Source: Alphaproteobacteria bacterium (lineage in GTDB: Bacteria; Pseudomonadota; Alphaproteobacteria; Puniceispirillales; UBA1172). Taken from it: a stretch of DNA of 16,582 nt. Below are positions 14,873-16,582 of the stretch, one piece after another (within the stretch, counting starts at the first letter, position 1; each line of letters begins with the position of its first letter). A program made the translations under genes and the position numbers. The notes under the pieces are model-generated. The model was not told the origin of the DNA, ran no database searches, and was given only the letters and a program-made list of their open reading frames with translations. The DNA is taken from positions 1-16,582 of the forward strand of contig JAGWAQ010000028.1 in the NCBI GenBank assembly GCA_021296375.1. The letters are read 5' to 3'.

Positions 14873-15821
14873 CACGGGTTTGCGGCATGGCGGCGTAAAG
14901 CGGTTCGACCCATTCACCATAACCATTGTATTTCAGGGTCGGCACACGTTCGTTTGAGCCAAGCAGACGTTCGGTTTCCTGCGACCAGCGGGGGTGGTTG
15001 TATTCAGGGTTCACATTGGCCCAGAACCCGTATTCTTTCCACATCAGGTCTTGCCAGAAACTGGTGGGCCTTTCATCGGTGAAGGTGATGCGCTTGATGG
15101 ATTTGATGGATTTGAACCCGTATTTCCATGGCAAGACGAGGCGGATCGGCGCGCCGTTCTGCTTCGGCATGGGCTTGCCGTAAAGCCCTGTCCCCAGAAA
15201 CGCCAACTCATTCGTCGCCTCTTCAATGGTGATGCCCTCAACATAGGGCCAGGGGTACCAGCTCTGGCGCTGACCTTTGGCAACGTCGGAATCATGGAAA
15301 GTTTCGATCCGCAGGTATTTGGCGCCAGCATCAGGACGGGCGAATTCCACCAGCTTGGCCAGGGGGATGCCCGACCATGGCACCGCCATCGCCCAGGCTT
15401 CAACACAGCGGTGGCGGTAAAGACGTTCCTCCACCCCCCCGAGCTTGCGCACCAGGTCTTCGGCCTCGATGGTGATGTCCTCTTCGACCATGCCATCAAT
15501 CGTCACGGCCCAAGGGTCAGTGACCAGTTTCTGCGCTGATTTCCAGATGTTCTTTGACGAGCCGAACTCATAGAAATTGGTGTAGGTGGTGGCATCCTCT
15601 TCATCGGTGATATCACGGTCGAGGGTGAAGGCCGGGTTGCGTTCTGCCGGCAATCCCGTGATCGCCGCCATCGCCCCTTTCGGGAACAGGCCGCCACCAA
15701 TCGCCGTTGCCGTCAGCCCGAAGCCAAGCCCCGCCAGAATCTGGCGACGGTTCATGTACACATCTTCAGGGGTAATCTGGTTTTCGGAAAGCGACCACGG
15801 CCGCGGGGTTCTGATCAACAT
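14859..15821 (-). CDS. msrP: protein-methionine-sulfoxide reductase catalytic subunit MsrP
   Basis: MsrP (formerly YedY) is a periplasmic molybdopterin enzyme of the sulfite-oxidase fold that repairs oxidised methionines, normally with electrons from the membrane haem protein MsrQ. Numbering from Met 15824, N-R-R-Q-I-L-A-G-L-G-F (25-35) with a hydrophobic stretch to A-M-A-A is a Tat export signal. The Mo-coordinating Cys140 sits in Y-R-H-R-C-V-E-A-W-A-M. S-W-Y-P-W-P-Y-x-E-G and G-A-P-I-R-L-V-L-P-W-K-Y-G-F-K are further family marks. I prefer the second Met (15821), because GAGG is 6 nt from it and relatives start M-L-I-R-T. Length (about 320) is normal. No msrQ is adjacent: the next downstream gene converges and the upstream one is an aminotransferase. 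MsrQ must be elsewhere or absent. Confidence 0.95.
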   Translation of the reverse strand: MLIRTPRPWSLSENQITPEDVYMNRRQILAGLGFGLTATAIGGGLFPKGAMAAITGLPAERNPAFTLDRDITDEEDATTYTNFYEFGSSKNIWKSAQKLVTDPWAVTIDGMVEEDITIEAEDLVRKLGGVEERLYRHRCVEAWAMAVPWSGIPLAKLVEFARPDAGAKYLRIETFHDSDVAKGQRQSWYPWPYVEGITIEEATNELAFLGTGLYGKPMPKQNGAPIRLVLPWKYGFKSIKSIKRITFTDERPTSFWQDLMWKEYGFWANVNPEYNHPRWSQETERLLGSNERVPTLKYNGYGEWVEPLYAAMPQTRELFY

Positions 15822-15855
15822 CATCTACCTCATCACTAAGTCATCATCATGTCTT

Positions 15856-15884
15856 ATTGATGAAATATGGAAATAATGTGTCAA
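15856..15884 (-). promoter_or_regulatory. candidate msrP promoter
   Basis: On the minus strand a perfect TTGACA (15879-15884) is followed after 17 bp by ATCAAT (15856-15861, 3 of 6). It lies about 40 nt before the msrP start and just downstream of the large dyad at 15895-15920. The -35 is strong and the -10 weak, which would fit an activated promoter. Confidence 0.4.
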
Positions 15885-15894
15885 GGCAAGCGCG

Positions 15895-15920
15895 GGCTGA
15901 TCACATTACCGTGATCAGCC
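15895..15920 (-). terminator. perfect 10-bp dyad after the aminotransferase gene
   Basis: GGCTGATCAC and GTGATCAGCC pair perfectly across a 6-nt loop, beginning 14 nt after the aminotransferase stop on the minus strand. The strand then reads CGCGCTTGCCTTG, without a U tract. A terminator hairpin (perhaps helped by Rho) or an operator next to the msrP promoter are both possible. Confidence 0.45.
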
Positions 15921-15934
15921 GCTCAAATATGTGG

Positions 15935-16582
15935 TTAGTCCAGCTTGTCAGATGACGCTTTGATGCGGGCGCAGGCATCTTCCAGGGCCGCCGTGCTGGT
16001 GGCGTAGGAGATGCGGAAATGCGGCTCAAGCCCGAAGGCCACGCCCTGAACGGCGGCGACGCCGCCATCTTCCAGCAGCCAGGTGACAAAATCACTGTCG
16101 TTTTCGATCACCTTGCCATCGGGGCGCTTGCGGCCGATCATGCCGTCCACTGACGGGAAGACGTAAAACGCGCCGTCAGGGTTCGGGCAATCGATGCCAT
16201 CAACAGCATTGAGCGCGTCGACCACCAATTGGCGGCGGGCATCAAAGGCTTTCAGGTTTTCCGCCATGAAATCAAGCGGGCCATTCAAGGCCGCCACCGC
16301 CGCGTGCTGGGCGATCGAATTCGGGCTGGAGGTGGATTGCGATTGTAGGGTCGCCATTGCCTTGATCAAGGGCTGGGGGCCGGTCGCGTAACCAATCCGC
16401 CAACCGGTCATGCAATAGGCTTTCGACACGCCGTTGATGGTCAGGGTACGGTCCTGCAGATCCGGCGCCACTTCAGCGAATGTCGCAAAGGTAAAGCCGT
16501 TGTAAACAAGATGTTCATACATATCATCGGTCATGACATGGACATGGGCATGACGGCGGATGACCTCCGCCAGGCCGCGCAA
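15935..16582 (-). CDS. aspartate aminotransferase, class I (N-terminus outside window)
   Basis: This partial PLP enzyme of the AAT-I fold moves amino groups between aspartate and 2-oxoglutarate; related prephenate/tyrosine specificities cannot be excluded. The frame enters at the right edge with no stop, and the first visible codon is TTG inside the conserved domain. The 215 visible residues cover the C-terminal part. D-D-M-Y-E-H (19-24) supplies the PLP-ring Asp and Tyr. The Schiff-base Lys54 is in N-G-V-S-K-A-Y, and Arg62 in M-T-G-W-R-I-G-Y contacts the PLP phosphate. F-R-I-S-Y-A near the end provides the substrate-carboxylate Arg. The motif pattern is that of bacterial subfamily I-gamma enzymes (AspB-like), common in alphaproteobacteria. 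A strong dyad follows its stop and then msrP on the same strand, 114 nt away. Confidence 0.93.
   Translation of the reverse strand: MRGLAEVIRRHAHVHVMTDDMYEHLVYNGFTFATFAEVAPDLQDRTLTINGVSKAYCMTGWRIGYATGPQPLIKAMATLQSQSTSSPNSIAQHAAVAALNGPLDFMAENLKAFDARRQLVVDALNAVDGIDCPNPDGAFYVFPSVDGMIGRKRPDGKVIENDSDFVTWLLEDGGVAAVQGVAFGLEPHFRISYATSTAALEDACARIKASSDKLD

Noticed and set aside
51..15440. Several runs of seven G or C inside genes (for example 51-57, 1710-1716, 2025-2031, 12261-12267), as in phase-variable contingency loci
   Set aside because: At this base composition roughly five such runs are expected by chance in a window this long, and most sit in essential or housekeeping genes with intact frames.

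Overview
The window looks like ordinary chromosome of a moderately GC-rich alphaproteobacterium. The evidence is gene content and order: yqeY, dnaG and rpoD in one block, carA-carB followed by greA, a short RHH_4-type ribbon-helix-helix protein, a bacterial ELM1-family protein and an AsnC/Lrp regulator. A Rhodospirillales or SAR116-like marine lineage would fit, but nothing here fixes the order. I see no phage, insertion sequence, CRISPR array or rRNA.

Layout. Positions 1-614 (+) hold the C-terminal end of an S24/LexA-fold protein, translationally coupled by an ATGA overlap to a small RHH protein. Positions 718-3500 (+) hold a stand-alone class I glutamine amidotransferase and a hydantoinase/oxoprolinase A (HyuA) gene whose frame breaks near 3064. 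Positions 3573-8036 (-) are a yqeY - dnaG - rpoD - tRNA(CAT) block, a version of the macromolecular-synthesis operon. Its tRNA starts 15 nt after the rpoD stop, across a small hairpin. Positions 8229-12660 (+) are carA and carB, the two subunits of carbamoyl phosphate synthase, overlapping by 14 nt. Next comes greA, which appears to have lost about 29 nt and so its frame, ending in a good intrinsic terminator. Positions 13215-13703 (-) encode an Lrp/AsnC regulator, and 13825-14829 (+) an ELM1-family protein. Positions 14859-15821 (-) encode the periplasmic molybdoenzyme MsrP. From 15935 (-) runs an aspartate aminotransferase that leaves the right edge without its N-terminus.

How the genes fit together. 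yqeY/dnaG/rpoD/tRNA supply tRNA-linked, primase and housekeeping sigma functions. carAB feeds arginine and pyrimidine synthesis. greA, Lrp and rpoD all concern transcription. The other genes look like independent units.

I did not find a convincing undescribed system. The points most worth a second look are: two otherwise recognisable genes broken by indels (hyuA and greA); an S24-fold regulator in which both catalytic dyad positions look substituted, coupled to an RHH protein; a hairpin joining the rpoD stop to the first base of a tRNA; and two unrelated genes (yqeY, msrP) whose stop codons each sit in a 16-bp-period direct repeat.
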